A stretch of DNA of 29,424 nt from Sergeia podlipaevii (GCA_030849805.1 JASANZ010001982.1:1-29424), one strand, 5' to 3'; positions 8,950-18,740 are shown, numbered from the stretch's first letter. The notes: a model not told the origin generated them from the sequence alone. Numbers and translations are program-made.

Positions 8950-9240
8950 ATGGCACAGTCTTATCAGCATCAAGCCGATTATCAGGCACAGAACGAACTT
9001 CTCGATGAGCTCCACACATCGGTCATGAACACGCGCCATTACGCGGTTAACATTGGCGATGAGCTAGTCCAACAGGATGGCATGCTTGACCAGCTGCATG
9101 GTAATGTGACGCGCACCACAGATGAAAGCCGTCGGCAAAATCAAAATGTGGTGCAGCTGCTTCGCGAGAGTGAGAATAGAGGCTTCTATAGTGTGGTGAT
9201 TGTTCTGGTGGTCATTATTGTTTTTCTTCTTATCGTTTAG
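8950..9240 (+). CDS. Small Qc-SNARE (Bet1/syntaxin-8 type), tail-anchored
   Basis: SNAREs drive fusion of transport vesicles with target membranes by zippering into four-helix bundles. The protein has only 96 residues. Residues 14-68 form a SNARE heptad helix, with hydrophobic a/d positions through LLDELHTSVMNTRHYAVNIG, then DELVQQDGMLDQLHGNV. The zero-layer glutamine is probably Q42, and the IGDEL-xQQxxMLD pattern is typical of Qc-SNAREs. Residues 79-96 (FYSVVIVLVVIIVFLLIV) form one C-terminal membrane anchor with no lumenal tail. There is no N-terminal regulatory domain, so it is a minimal SNARE comparable in size to Bet1 and Sft1. The likely location is Golgi or an endosomal membrane, by inference from the family. 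Confidence 0.9.
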   Translation: MAQSYQHQADYQAQNELLDELHTSVMNTRHYAVNIGDELVQQDGMLDQLHGNVTRTTDESRRQNQNVVQLLRESENRGFYSVVIVLVVIIVFLLIV

Positions 9241-9776
9241 AAACCAAAAGAAGGTATTTAAAGCGAGTTAAAATTTAAACATATATATATATATTTGGAC
9301 GTGCGCGTGCGTGGAGCATCTGTGTTGTTGAAGAATGTCTTCTGTGTATACTTCCTTACTGGGCAAGAAAAGTGTAGGTTTCCCTTCTTATTACTTTTTC
9401 TTTTCTTTTCTGAGAAATCAAATGATAAAATAGAGAAAAGTACGTAGGATCGGTTGTATTTGATAATCCGCCCAAGCTCATCTTGACTTTTTTTTTCTCT
9501 TTAATCTATCTCTGCCTCATCAGGTCTCCTTTTTTCTTTTCCCTCTATCCTTTCCTGTATGTGGAAAGGGTGAGTGGAGGCTTTCTCTTTTGCATTGCTT
9601 TGTGAATGAACACCTTCTCTCTTTATCTCTTTATCTCTCTATCTCTCTCTCTCTCTGCATATCTTGTTACAACATATGGATATTGTCGTACACAGCTCAC
9701 TTTACGTATTTGTCATAGCAATTTAGAAAAGGAGTTTTTGTCTTTTAAAGCTCAAATATATTTTTGTTTTGAAAAG
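9241..9776 (+). other. Intergenic region between SNARE and PDH-type gene
   Basis: A (TA)n run lies at about 9281-9294. T/C tracts lie at 9486-9547 and 9612-9658. A TA-rich stretch (AAATATATTTTT) lies about 12-22 nt before the ATG at 9777. No gene is seen. Confidence 0.7.
9612..9695 (+). promoter_or_regulatory. Trans-splice acceptor for the PDH-type gene
   Basis: A CT-repeat tract at 9612-9657 is followed by the first AG at 9694-9695, about 80 nt before the ATG at 9777. It argues against the in-frame ATG at 9606, which lies upstream of the tract and reads through it. Confidence 0.55.
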
Positions 9777-10562
9777 ATGATGCGCCGTACCTTTCTCCGC
9801 TTTGTTGAGTTTGCGCCTATTGCCATGCCTGCGCTCTCCCCCTCCATGGATGTTGGTACCGTCGTAGAATGGAAGAAGAAGGTAGGTGACCTCGTGAAGG
9901 AAGGCGATATCTTCTGCACGATCCAGACCGACAAGGCCGTGGTGGACTACTCCAACACCTTCGACCCTGGCTACCTGGCTAAGATCTACTGCGAGAACGG
10001 CCAGAGCGCTCCCGTTGCCAAGACGATTGGTGTGATGGTCACCGACGCCGCGGATATTGGCAAGATGGCCAACTACTACCCCGAGGATGCCGTTGGTGCT
10101 CCTGATGCTGCCGCTGCTCCTGCTGCCGCCGCCGCCGCTGCCCCTGTCGCCGCTCCTGTCGCTGCTCCTGCTAGTTCCGCCAAGCGCTACGGCGGTTCTC
10201 TGGATGAGGCCGTCGCTTCGAGCGGTCCCAGCGTGGTGCGCATTGCGGCTGGCTTAGCGTCCAAGGTGCTGGAGGGGATCACACCCACTGGGAAGGACGG
10301 CCGCTTCCTCAAGTCCGATTTTTCAGGGCAGCCCGGATTTGACTACAACGACGCCGCCCCCGCGGGTGCTGTTGCGAAGAGCGCCAAGTCCCCGAGCGCT
10401 GCTGCTGCCACTCCCGTCGCTAACGCCGGCGGTGCTGGTGGTGTGTACGACGTGGTGCTCACCCCAGGTATAGTGCGCAAGTCCGTGGATGACACCAAGG
10501 TGCTCAAGCGCTTCATGATGGCCATGCCCATCCCCAAGGCTAAGAAGGAAGCGAAGAACTAA
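9777..10562 (+). CDS. Lipoyl / E3-binding protein of the pyruvate dehydrogenase complex (E3BP, protein X type)
   Basis: The protein has 261 residues, from tandem ATG codons at 9777 and 9780. A short basic leader (MMRRTFLRF) suits mitochondrial import. The lipoyl domain follows at once, at about residues 12-90: PIAMPALSPSM at 14-24, VVEWKKKVGDLVKEGD, and the lipoylation site TDKA with K53. An Ala/Pro-rich swinging linker covers about 110-135. A peripheral-subunit-binding domain lies at about 150-182 (PSVVRIAAGLASKVLEG, then TGKDGRFLKSDF). A second Ala/Pro linker and a short basic tail follow, and the chain then stops. The large acetyltransferase domain and its HxxxD catalytic motif are absent. 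It therefore cannot be a catalytic E2 and matches E3-binding protein, which docks dihydrolipoamide dehydrogenase onto the E2 core. Databases often label such trypanosomatid proteins as dihydrolipoamide acetyltransferase precursors. The truncation looks natural, since no degenerate downstream domain is seen before 12858. Confidence 0.88.
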   Translation: MMRRTFLRFVEFAPIAMPALSPSMDVGTVVEWKKKVGDLVKEGDIFCTIQTDKAVVDYSNTFDPGYLAKIYCENGQSAPVAKTIGVMVTDAADIGKMANYYPEDAVGAPDAAAAPAAAAAAAPVAAPVAAPASSAKRYGGSLDEAVASSGPSVVRIAAGLASKVLEGITPTGKDGRFLKSDFSGQPGFDYNDAAPAGAVAKSAKSPSAAAATPVANAGGAGGVYDVVLTPGIVRKSVDDTKVLKRFMMAMPIPKAKKEAKN

Positions 10563-12438
10563 AGAAGAAAAAAAATACATATAGGCAAAGGTGCGCGCGG
10601 GATAGCTTCTTGTTGATGTCGTTGCGTCTCGTGTGTGGGTGCTTTTTTTTCCCCCTCTATCGCACAGGAACAAACTAATACACGGAGAAGGAAGGAAGGA
10701 AGGAGGAAGAGGGGGGGGAGGCATATTTAAAGTACATATGCGTCACCGTCATTACCTCTGTGAGGTCCGTTATCCCCTTCTTCTTCTTCTTTTTTTAAAA
10801 AAAATCTTTCTTTGTAGTCGTACTTTTATTTTATTTTTCAATATTGTCTATGCGGTGGCTTTCCAATATAATTTCTATTTTTATTTTCTTCCATTTTTTT
10901 TTCTTTTGGCAGTTTTAATTGCAGAGAGGAAAAAAGGATGAAGAATGAAGAGGCTGTCATACGCACACTTATGCATTCAACTATATCTCCTCCGTTTTGT
11001 TATTGTTGTTGTTGTTGTTGTTTTTCTTTTTTTGTGTGTGTTGTCTTTCTTCCCCCGTCTTGACAATATGTAATGGACAGGCAGATATGTGGAGTATCAA
11101 AAGAAAAAAGGGGGATTGAGGACATTCGTACATAAATTTCATTATTTACATATATTTATTACAAATATATGAAGAACAGAGAGTCAAGGAAGAAGCAGAA
11201 ATGGAAAATAATAGCAAACTCATCAAAAGATTGAAGGGTTGTATCCGCAATATAGTTGCGCCTATATACACATATATAATAACAGGACGGACTTTATGGG
11301 AACAGGAGGGCTAAGAGTTGTGTGAAGCGGCACTCATAGTTAGGGAAGGGAGGATATGCTAGCAAACTCAATGAGGAGAGGATCTTGGCGGAAGAACGGA
11401 AGGGCGGTAAAAATAATAAAAAGGGATGAGCAAGAGCAAGAGGGCGGGAAAGGGGGGAAAAACAATAGGGAAGGACAACGCATTATGCGTAAAGGAGCAT
11501 ACATCTACGGCACCACTTCTTTTGCTGTTATACTTCTCTCACCTATTTTTTTCTTTCTTTGTTCTTCATCTTTATTATTATTATTATTTGAATCTTCTTT
11601 TCTTTTTCCTTCAACGTACGCACGAAGCCAATTTATGTATCTCCTTTGTCATTATTATGGTTGGTATCATTACTATTATTATTAAATGTGGTTCTTCTTC
11701 TCTCATTTACATGTGCCCCTATCTCGTTTTCATCATTAGTATTGCCACTTTCTCTCTCCTATGATATCCCCCCTCGATGCCGGAAAAAAGCAAGTATATA
11801 TGTGTGTTCCCTTCTTTTTCTTTTTATGTATATCGATGGTTATGCGTATATAACTATCCTTGTGGTGGAGGAGGAAGAGGAGTGAGTGCATGCACGTTTC
11901 TTATTATTAGCGCTTTCTGAGAGGAAACACAAAAAAAAAAAACTATTATATCGACGCGCAGCAGAGTGCTTAGGTGCGGAATACATAAATATGTTTTTTT
12001 TTCTTTTTGTGGGCTTTCCTTTTCTTTTTCTTTGTTTGGTATTTCTCACTGCATTCAGTAGTGAGACATTAATGAAAAAGAGAGTGAAGGGGGCTTAATA
12101 TTAGCGAAGCTCAAGTATGGCGTCAACCGCTGACTGGGTAGCTATCGCTTCTACTTTCTTCTTTGTGTTGTCTTATGTTCTTCAATGTTCTTCTTTAGTT
12201 GTCTCTATTTTCTTCTTCTTCTTTCTCTCTCTCTTGGTATATCTGCCTTTCATTTGCGTAAGAGGAGGGGGGGAGATGGTAGTGTGAGATGGAGAGGGAG
12301 AGGGAGAGGAGGAAGAAGAAGCAACGGGAGAAAGTGTGCTGATCTGGAATGGAAAGGAAAATACTGGGAAGAGCGCGAGAGGTAAAAAGCAAGCAAGAAA
12401 AAAAAATAGGAGCTGTGATGAGTGGAATATAAAGTTGA

Positions 12439-12456
12439 GGAGGGGGGAGGGGGGAG
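12439..12456 (+). other. G-rich tract, possible G-quadruplex
   Basis: Two runs of six G separated by single A, flanked by further GG and G, could fold as a G-quadruplex. The folding is inferred from the runs only. Confidence 0.4.
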
Positions 12457-12719
12457 ATATATTTATTAATGATGACGTGATCAGGCACACGTATGTACAA
12501 CCCACAAGAAGGGATAAGACATAACGTATACAGCAGCAGCAAGAAACACACATATATATATGTGAAAGGCATGATCAGTGAGGCGGTGTATCATTCGTTT
12601 CGGCGGATACAACTAACCTACATATATGTACGTACGTATCATAGAAGAGGGGATTTTTAATTCCTTTATTTTTGCGAGATACGTAGGCTCAAACACACGC
12701 AAAAACACTCGACTTCACT

Positions 12720-12798
12720 ATTTTTTTTTTCTGTCCTCTCTCTCTCTCTCTCTTTTCTAACTTGGCATTCCGTGGTGCAATAACCTTCTCTCTCAAAG
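12720..12798 (+). promoter_or_regulatory. Trans-splice acceptor for La
   Basis: A T-run and (CT)n tract at 12720-12764, with a second CT stretch at 12784-12794, end at the first suitable AG, 12797-12798, about 59 nt before the ATG at 12858. Confidence 0.6.
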
Positions 12799-12857
12799 TG
12801 TATTAGCAAATATTCACGTACCTTTTTTTAAAAGAAAAGAGCAACAACACAGAAATA

Positions 12858-13883
12858 ATGGCCACAACCACCGAGAAGCTGTGCCGTCAGGTAGAGTTCT
12901 ACTTCAGCGACGTCAATATCATCAAGGATGTTTTCCTAAAGTCCAAGATGGCGGAGGACGCCGAAGGCTTTGTGCCTCTTGAAACTCTTCTCACTTTCAA
13001 CCGTCTGAACGCAATCACAAAGGATGTGGCCGTTCTCGCCGACGCCCTCCGCACCAGCGACAAGCTCGTTGTCAGCACCGAAGGCCTCTCCGTGCGCCGC
13101 AAGGACCCCCTTCCTGAGTCTATTCAGACGGATGAGCAGACCGCGTATGTGAAGCCGGTGCCCGCGGCTTCCACCCTTGAGGAGCTGACCGCATTCTTTG
13201 GGAAGTACGGGAAGGTGCTCGCCATCTGGCGCCGCTATTTCGTTGGTAGCAAGGATAGCAACCCCGAGTCTCGTACCAAGAACTCCATCTTTGTCGTCTT
13301 CAGCTCCAAGGAGGAGGCCGAGAAACTCTGTGCCGCTCCGCCGGAGATGAGCGGAGCGCAGCTCACTGCCCAGATGAAGACCGCCTACCTTGAGGAGAAG
13401 GCCGCCGAGATCGCCGCTAAGAACAAGGGCAAGCGCGCTGCCGCCGCCGCCGCTGGCGACAGGACCTCCAACGCTCCCAAGACCCCTGCCATGCCCATGG
13501 ACAGCAGCTTCCGCGTGTCCGGCTGCGGTGAAATTGCCAACTACTCTGATGTCAAGGGTCTGTGGCCTGCTGAGGAGCAAAAAGGTGTGCGCTATGTGTT
13601 CATGCCTACCAAAGAGGCCGCTATGCTCATCTTCCAGGATGCCGAGACGGCTGAGAAGATGGTTGCCTCCGCCAAGGATCGCGCTGCGACTCTCAACGGC
13701 AAGCAACCCGAGATTGTGAAGCTGATCGGCGAGGAGGAAAAGGAGCTAATTGCGAGCGTGGAGAAGGAAATCGCTGAGCGCGCCGCGCACAACGTTGGAC
13801 GTGGCGGTGGCCGCGGTGGTCGTGGTGGTCGTGGTGGTCGCGGTGGCCGTGGTGGTCGCGGCGGCAAGCGTCCCCGCGATTGA
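12858..13883 (+). CDS. La protein (La motif, RRMs, RGG tail)
   Basis: La binds the UUU-OH 3' ends of new pol III transcripts, protects pre-tRNAs from 3' nucleases and helps them fold. The protein has 341 residues. The La motif covers about 7-85, with the diagnostic QVEFYFSDVNIIKDVFLKSK at 11-30, FVPLETLLTFNRL at 38-50 and SVRRKDP at 78-84. An RRM follows at about 94-175, with FVVFSSKEEAEKL as the RNP1-side strand. A second, divergent RRM-like module is at about 216-290, after an Ala/Lys-rich linker. The tail has repeated RGG/RGGR units at about 314-336 and a basic KRPRD end that could be a nuclear signal. RGG tails are targets of arginine methylation, which is common in trypanosomatids. The order of modules matches known trypanosome La proteins. 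Confidence 0.95.
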   Translation: MATTTEKLCRQVEFYFSDVNIIKDVFLKSKMAEDAEGFVPLETLLTFNRLNAITKDVAVLADALRTSDKLVVSTEGLSVRRKDPLPESIQTDEQTAYVKPVPAASTLEELTAFFGKYGKVLAIWRRYFVGSKDSNPESRTKNSIFVVFSSKEEAEKLCAAPPEMSGAQLTAQMKTAYLEEKAAEIAAKNKGKRAAAAAAGDRTSNAPKTPAMPMDSSFRVSGCGEIANYSDVKGLWPAEEQKGVRYVFMPTKEAAMLIFQDAETAEKMVASAKDRAATLNGKQPEIVKLIGEEEKELIASVEKEIAERAAHNVGRGGGRGGRGGRGGRGGRGGRGGKRPRD

Positions 13884-14801
13884 GTACGATCAGTATTGCG
13901 TATTTATATATGTTCCGTTTCAGCACTCTCTCCCAGTATTTGTCAGCATTATTATTTATTATTTTTTCTCTTTCTCTCGACTTATCGCGATTGCTTCTTT
14001 CTTTTTTTTTTTCCTCCTTCTCTCAGAGTTTTGGTGTCAAATAAAAAGATGTGGCGAAGAGAAGTACTTAAAAACAAAAATTGTAACTTGAAGATAATTA
14101 GCCGCGTAATAATAAGAAAAAAAAAAAATTAGGAAGAGAAACAAATATATACGTCAATGAAAATGAAAAAAGGAAAAAAGGAAAAAAAAAGAGAAGTGGT
14201 ACCGCTACTTTACACGTTCTTCTCTTCCTCCTCCTTCTCTCTCTCTTCTTTTATAAGTTCCTTTGCATACATATATACATATATATATACGAAAGTGTGG
14301 TTTGGGTCTGTTTGTGTTGGATGAGGGAAAGGAAAAAAAGAAGAAGAGAAGGTGAGGAAGTCTATTAAGCAATAGCAAGGAGGGAGAGTGTGCGTGCGTG
14401 TGTTCTTTTCTTACTTTAAAAGAAAAAAAAGAAAAAAGCACCTTGATTATTATTATGTTTTCTTGTTGTTGTTTGCTAATGTGTGCATTGAAAGGGGATA
14501 GCAGCGTGTGCTACTCTCTCACTCCATGGGAAACTCACAGTTTTTTTTTCCGTCTCTTCTCTTTTTTTTTACCTTTTGTTTTTATGTTTCTCTTACTTTT
14601 TCTTACTTTTCGCATGTATGTACTGATTTCATTTAGTATTTTAGTATTGTCTTTATATCACTCGTGGGTGCCTTGCCCTCCTCCGCTTTGAGATAGCGCC
14701 GTGAAGCAAGGACAATTAACAGTGGCTAGCTGTGTCATAGGTGTAGCACATACATATACATATATATATACATACACGCACGCACATATATACTTCACTC
14801 A
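13884..14801 (+). other. Intergenic region between La and CFAP70-like gene
   Basis: It holds T/C tracts at 13960-14020 and 14540-14640, an A-run near 14118-14128, (TA)n at about 14270-14290 and a TA-rich 5' leader at 14749-14794. No gene is seen. Confidence 0.7.
14671..14692 (+). promoter_or_regulatory. Candidate trans-splice acceptor for the CFAP70-like gene
   Basis: A pyrimidine-rich stretch (CCTTGCCCTCCTCCGCTTTG) is followed at once by AG at 14691-14692, 109 nt before the ATG at 14802. The stronger T-rich tracts at 14540-14640 lie further upstream. Confidence 0.45.
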
Positions 14802-17800
14802 ATGGCGCACGAAGTCTCTAACAATGCGAGTAGCAAAGATGTTCTTGCGCCACTGCTGGTGGATCCCACCAACGACGTCGAACCAGAGTACGTCAACTAT
14901 ATAGATGTCCGCCTGCGTCAAGTCTTCAACCTGCCACGTGAGTGGATAGAGCCGCCAACCGGGAATGAGAAGAGTGGGAAGGACAAGGATAAGGATAAGG
15001 ACAAGGACAGCAACATCACGGCGGCCTTTGGGGCAGCAGATGCGCCAGCCTACACACAGCACCCATTTCGGTACGAAGTCTCACTAAAGATACCACGTTC
15101 GGGCTATAAGACACCACCACCGCAGCCCCCAGCGCCTGCGCCGGAGTCCGAAGAGGTCCCGCAGCAGACGAAGCAGAAGTCGCTGGAGCGCAAGGCCTCC
15201 ACCCGTCATGCCTCTATAGCCTCCACCGTCAAGGAATTGGGCATTTCACAGGAGGAGGCTCAAGCGATTGCGCAACAGCAGATGGAGGCCGCGCGGTATG
15301 AGTGTTTCACCTTCACACGTGGTCGCCTACTTCAGCCACTGACGCAGTACACGCACTACATTGAAAATGCTATCCCACCCGCCGTGCCAGGGATGGACGA
15401 GGTGGCAGCGATACACGACGTACCAGCGGTCTTGGAGCTTCCCGACAATGCAGAGGGTACCATGCGTGGAGGGACCGGAACGGGCGCGGGTGCAGCAGCA
15501 GCAGCAGTGGCAGTAACAGCAACAGCAGCGTCCTCTCCAAACGGCACCATCACTTCTGGCGTGGCGGCAGCTGCCGCTTCAATGGCTCTTCCCACACCGA
15601 TCATTTTGTGGGTGGCCAACGAGCACACCGACATCGTGCCTATAGTGCTCCCAGAAACACCACCAGGCAAGAAGAAGAAGCGCAACCCTCTCATGGCCAC
15701 CGTATCGAACGTATCCACGGCGGTGTCCGCGGCGGCAACTGCCACTGAGGCTTCTCTGCCACCACCAGTGCCAGGTAAGAACGACTCGCCACCGTGTGTG
15801 CTGCGCGTGCCGCTGACGGCCGAGCAGGAGGCCTTCATCGAGAGCCTGCTTAGTAGCGGACGCCCGCTTACACTGCACTTTAAGCGTTTGATGAAGCCTG
15901 CTGCCCCCGCGGAGTGGGAGGACCTCAACGCGGGCTACTACGAGGCCGACATCCCCATTGATCTCTCCCCGCTCACGGAGCCAGGCTCTCTGCATCTGGA
16001 CGCGAATGTGCCTCTTGTGCCTACGCGCGGCGCTGGGGCAGACGGACCGGTCGCCACCACTGGAGGCCAAAACGCTGTGGACTCCTTTGAGCGCAACAAG
16101 AAGAAGTTGTCGGCTCGCAAGGCTAAGTCCGGCATCCCAGTCACGCTATACGAGGACGTCGACATCGCCGCTCCGCACCCCTACATTCTCTCCAACACCT
16201 CAGCCGCGGTTTCGCTCACGCTGCGCAGGACGCTGGCGCGTCTTGCGAGTGACCGGGTGAGGCCCAGCGCGACTCCAGCCCAGCTGATCCCCACGCGCAA
16301 GATGCGTGCGACACACAGCGATGGCGACGGCGCGACGGCAGACGCGGCGGGAGAGTTCGCGGTGATCATTGAAAGCATCGCCCGTAAAATCCTGCGGGAC
16401 TACGCCGAGACCGTTCCGGACGGCGTTCTCCCCGCTGACGCCACGCCAGAAGAGAAGGACGCGTGGCGGGTGCGCTTTCTGGAGTTTTTCCAGTCCACTG
16501 GGCAGCTGGCAGCGTACAAGAGCCAGCTCACCCCACTCGTCGTGCGCATGGTACAGCAGAAGTTTGTGCGCGACCCTGGCGCGACGGCAGAGAAGGTTGG
16601 TGAGCTCAGCAACGAGCTCTACGTTTACCTCCTGGAGTGCATGCACTCCACGCTGCGCAAGATCGCTGAGGAAGGCGGCGCTCGCGGTATCTCGACGGTG
16701 ACGGCGGCGAAAGCCGCTCGCTCTTCAGGCGACAACAAGGACCGCGCCGCACGCAGGGCGACGATGCCGCAGCGGGCAGGCATGGCGAGCAGCAACAGTG
16801 AAAACGATGGCAATGACGATGACGCAGACGACCGCGTCACCGTCGCCCCAGAGGACAACGAAGAGTTGGATGAAGAAGAAGAGGCCGTGGCGACGTGGAA
16901 AGAGCGGGCAATCGAAGCGGAGGCCAGCAAGGAGTTTAGCCTGGCCACCAAGTATCACCAGGCTCGCGTTTCTAGCTACACAGGTGGCAGCAGCAGCCGC
17001 TTCGCCGAGATCTGGACGGACGCGGCAGCCTTTTACGTGCGCGCGGGTGACGCCGCCAAGGCAGAGCAATGCTATCGTGAGGCCATTGCCTGTGACCCGC
17101 TGTGCCTGCCAGCGCTCCTAGGATATGGCATGTGGCTCATGGCGTATAACCGCCTGAGCGAGGCCGCTGTCTTCCTCCACGGTTCCGTGGATGTAGCGCC
17201 GCAGGACCGTCTTGCGTGGGGCTGCATTGCCCTGCTCGACGACCTCTTCGTGCTCGGCCTCAAGGAGGGCTGCCCGACGTACGCTGCCGATCTCGCCAAG
17301 TGGGAGAAGGAGCACCGCTACGCGATGCAGAAGGCGCTGCAGTGCCCCGCTGGGGCGGAACTGGAGCATTCTACCTGCGAAGACGACAAGGACGGAGATG
17401 GAGCCAATAAGACGACCGGCAGCGACGATGCGGCTGATGGGGATGTAGTGGCGGAGGCGGAAAGACTGCTGCAGGAGGACGGCGAGGCGGCTTCGCGTAC
17501 GCCGGCGGAGCTTGAGCCTCAGCGCAAAGACCAGCTTTCGCCGAGTGTCCCCAAAGCCTCCAAGCTGCCTGGCACGCTCAGCGCACACACTCCAGTGTCT
17601 GTCACGAGCAAGAGCACTCCACAGCAACAGCAGCAGCAGCATGACAACAGTAAGGATGGAAAGCCGATAGCTCTCACAGCAGCAGAGGAGACAGAGGAGT
17701 GCCTCTTCCTTGAGGTGGCACGCTACGCTCTCACGCTGCATCACCGCGATCTGGCTAACATCTGCCTCGCCCGCTGCACCCCAGGCCGCCGCTGCGTGGA

Positions 17801-18740
17801 TAGGCTCTACGCCAGACTGTTTGTGCAGGGAGGGCAGTTCACAGACGCCATTGAGGTGCTGGATGCCCTTGCCGCTAGCGCCGCCGCCTCTGGACATTTG
17901 CCTAGCGGAAGGTACGACTGTAGCAGGGCCAACGTACTGGAAGACCAGTTGTTGGTGCTGCGCGCTGATTGCGAAGCAGCCAAGGGTCATTCAGCGGAGG
18001 CCATACGCATCTACAAGGAGGCTCTCTGTAAGGGCAATACTGACCTCCCAGCGTATCTACGCCCCGAAAATGCCTTCTCGTCGTCTACGATAGCACCAGT
18101 GCTCTCTGCGGCTGAGCATCAAGCCTTTGCAGAGGCGTACCTTAGGCTCGGCAACCTGCTCATGACCGAAGGTCGCTTCCGTGACGCCCTTGGTGTCTTT
18201 ACACTTGGTATTCAAGTGTGGCCCTGCGGCCTCATGTGGCTTGGTGCGGGCATCGCCTACTACCGCGCCGGCGACCTTCACGCCGCGGAGGAATGTCTCA
18301 ACGAAAGCAACACCGTCAACCCTCTGAACCCACGCACGTGGGCCCATCTTGCTCTTCTCTGCGTGCGCAGTGGGCGGCCTGAGACGGAAGAGGTAGTGCA
18401 GCAGGCGATGATCCAGGGCCTCACAGATGCTGCGTTGTGGGCGGAGCTGGGCAGAGAGCTGCTGCTGCTTGCTGTGAGTCCTCACCTGTCGGAGATCTGT
18501 CTGCGCAAGGCGATTGTGCTCGAGGAAGACCGGCTGGTGCCCGCCAGATACAGCAAGACAGGGAAGCCGGTGTCGGCCCTGATCAGCACCTCCAAGTATC
18601 ACCTCAGCCACGCACTTATCGCAATGCACCGCTGGGAGGAGGCGCGGCAGGTGATGGAGGAGGTGGCGCATGGCAGCACTAACGAGGTGCTCAAGGCGAA
18701 GGCGGAAGAGGAGCTGCTGCAGCTGCGAGGAGAGATGTAA
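14802..18740 (+). CDS. CFAP70: CFAP70-like axonemal TPR protein
   Basis: CFAP70 is a cilium/flagellum protein associated with the outer dynein arm region and needed for normal beating. This protein has 1312 residues; animal CFAP70 has about 1100. An N-terminal region (about 1-510) contains a KD repeat (KDKDKDKDKD, near 61-70) and long Ala/Pro-rich inserts. At about 517 a conserved helical part begins (IIESIARKILRDYAE), then LEFFQSTGQLAAYKSQLTP and ELYVYLLECMHSTL, which follow the order seen in CFAP70. Tetratricopeptide repeats occupy about 692-830 and 1100-1300. The C-terminal TPR block (MWLGAGIAYYRAGDLHAAEE, then NPLNPRTWAHLALLCVRSGR) closely resembles the CFAP70 C-terminus. The two TPR blocks are separated by an acidic and Gln-rich insert (about 875-955). 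It probably acts in the flagellar axoneme. Confidence 0.9.
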   Translation: MAHEVSNNASSKDVLAPLLVDPTNDVEPEYVNYIDVRLRQVFNLPREWIEPPTGNEKSGKDKDKDKDKDSNITAAFGAADAPAYTQHPFRYEVSLKIPRSGYKTPPPQPPAPAPESEEVPQQTKQKSLERKASTRHASIASTVKELGISQEEAQAIAQQQMEAARYECFTFTRGRLLQPLTQYTHYIENAIPPAVPGMDEVAAIHDVPAVLELPDNAEGTMRGGTGTGAGAAAAAVAVTATAASSPNGTITSGVAAAAASMALPTPIILWVANEHTDIVPIVLPETPPGKKKKRNPLMATVSNVSTAVSAAATATEASLPPPVPGKNDSPPCVLRVPLTAEQEAFIESLLSSGRPLTLHFKRLMKPAAPAEWEDLNAGYYEADIPIDLSPLTEPGSLHLDANVPLVPTRGAGADGPVATTGGQNAVDSFERNKKKLSARKAKSGIPVTLYEDVDIAAPHPYILSNTSAAVSLTLRRTLARLASDRVRPSATPAQLIPTRKMRATHSDGDGATADAAGEFAVIIESIARKILRDYAETVPDGVLPADATPEEKDAWRVRFLEFFQSTGQLAAYKSQLTPLVVRMVQQKFVRDPGATAEKVGELSNELYVYLLECMHSTLRKIAEEGGARGISTVTAAKAARSSGDNKDRAARRATMPQRAGMASSNSENDGNDDDADDRVTVAPEDNEELDEEEEAVATWKERAIEAEASKEFSLATKYHQARVSSYTGGSSSRFAEIWTDAAAFYVRAGDAAKAEQCYREAIACDPLCLPALLGYGMWLMAYNRLSEAAVFLHGSVDVAPQDRLAWGCIALLDDLFVLGLKEGCPTYAADLAKWEKEHRYAMQKALQCPAGAELEHSTCEDDKDGDGANKTTGSDDAADGDVVAEAERLLQEDGEAASRTPAELEPQRKDQLSPSVPKASKLPGTLSAHTPVSVTSKSTPQQQQQQHDNSKDGKPIALTAAEETEECLFLEVARYALTLHHRDLANICLARCTPGRRCVDRLYARLFVQGGQFTDAIEVLDALAASAAASGHLPSGRYDCSRANVLEDQLLVLRADCEAAKGHSAEAIRIYKEALCKGNTDLPAYLRPENAFSSSTIAPVLSAAEHQAFAEAYLRLGNLLMTEGRFRDALGVFTLGIQVWPCGLMWLGAGIAYYRAGDLHAAEECLNESNTVNPLNPRTWAHLALLCVRSGRPETEEVVQQAMIQGLTDAALWAELGRELLLLAVSPHLSEICLRKAIVLEEDRLVPARYSKTGKPVSALISTSKYHLSHALIAMHRWEEARQVMEEVAHGSTNEVLKAKAEEELLQLRGEM

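Larger units (their letters stand above)
10563..12857 (+). other. 2.3-kb region without a recognised gene
   Basis: This is the longest gene-free stretch within a cluster. Purine-rich and pyrimidine-rich blocks alternate on the plus strand: a G8 run at 10711-10718 after GGAA repeats, T/C-rich at 10760-10920, A/G-rich at about 11160-11480, T/C-rich at about 11515-11830, A/G-rich at about 12265-12470 with a G-rich stretch at 12439-12456, and the La splice tract at 12720-12798. Open frames here (for example 11356-11685 and 11426-11764) are low-complexity, have mixed codon use and overlap each other, so I call none of them genes. It may hide a non-coding RNA or simply a long 3' UTR. Confidence 0.65.

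Noticed and set aside
9606..9776. In-frame ATG extension of the PDH-type protein
   Set aside because: It translates a CT-repeat splice tract. The mitochondrial leader and lipoyl domain start at 9777.
11356..11764. Overlapping small hydrophobic frames in the 2.3-kb gap
   Set aside because: Composition comes from T/C-rich and A/G-rich blocks. Two frames are equally good and none shows a domain or codon bias.
12936..13706. 256-residue open frame on the minus strand opposite La
   Set aside because: It is a shadow of the GC-rich La coding sequence, runs against the cluster direction, and has no recognisable domain.
17118..17990. 290-residue open frame on the minus strand inside the CFAP70-like gene
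   Set aside because: It is antisense to a clearly conserved TPR coding region and is explained by codon bias.
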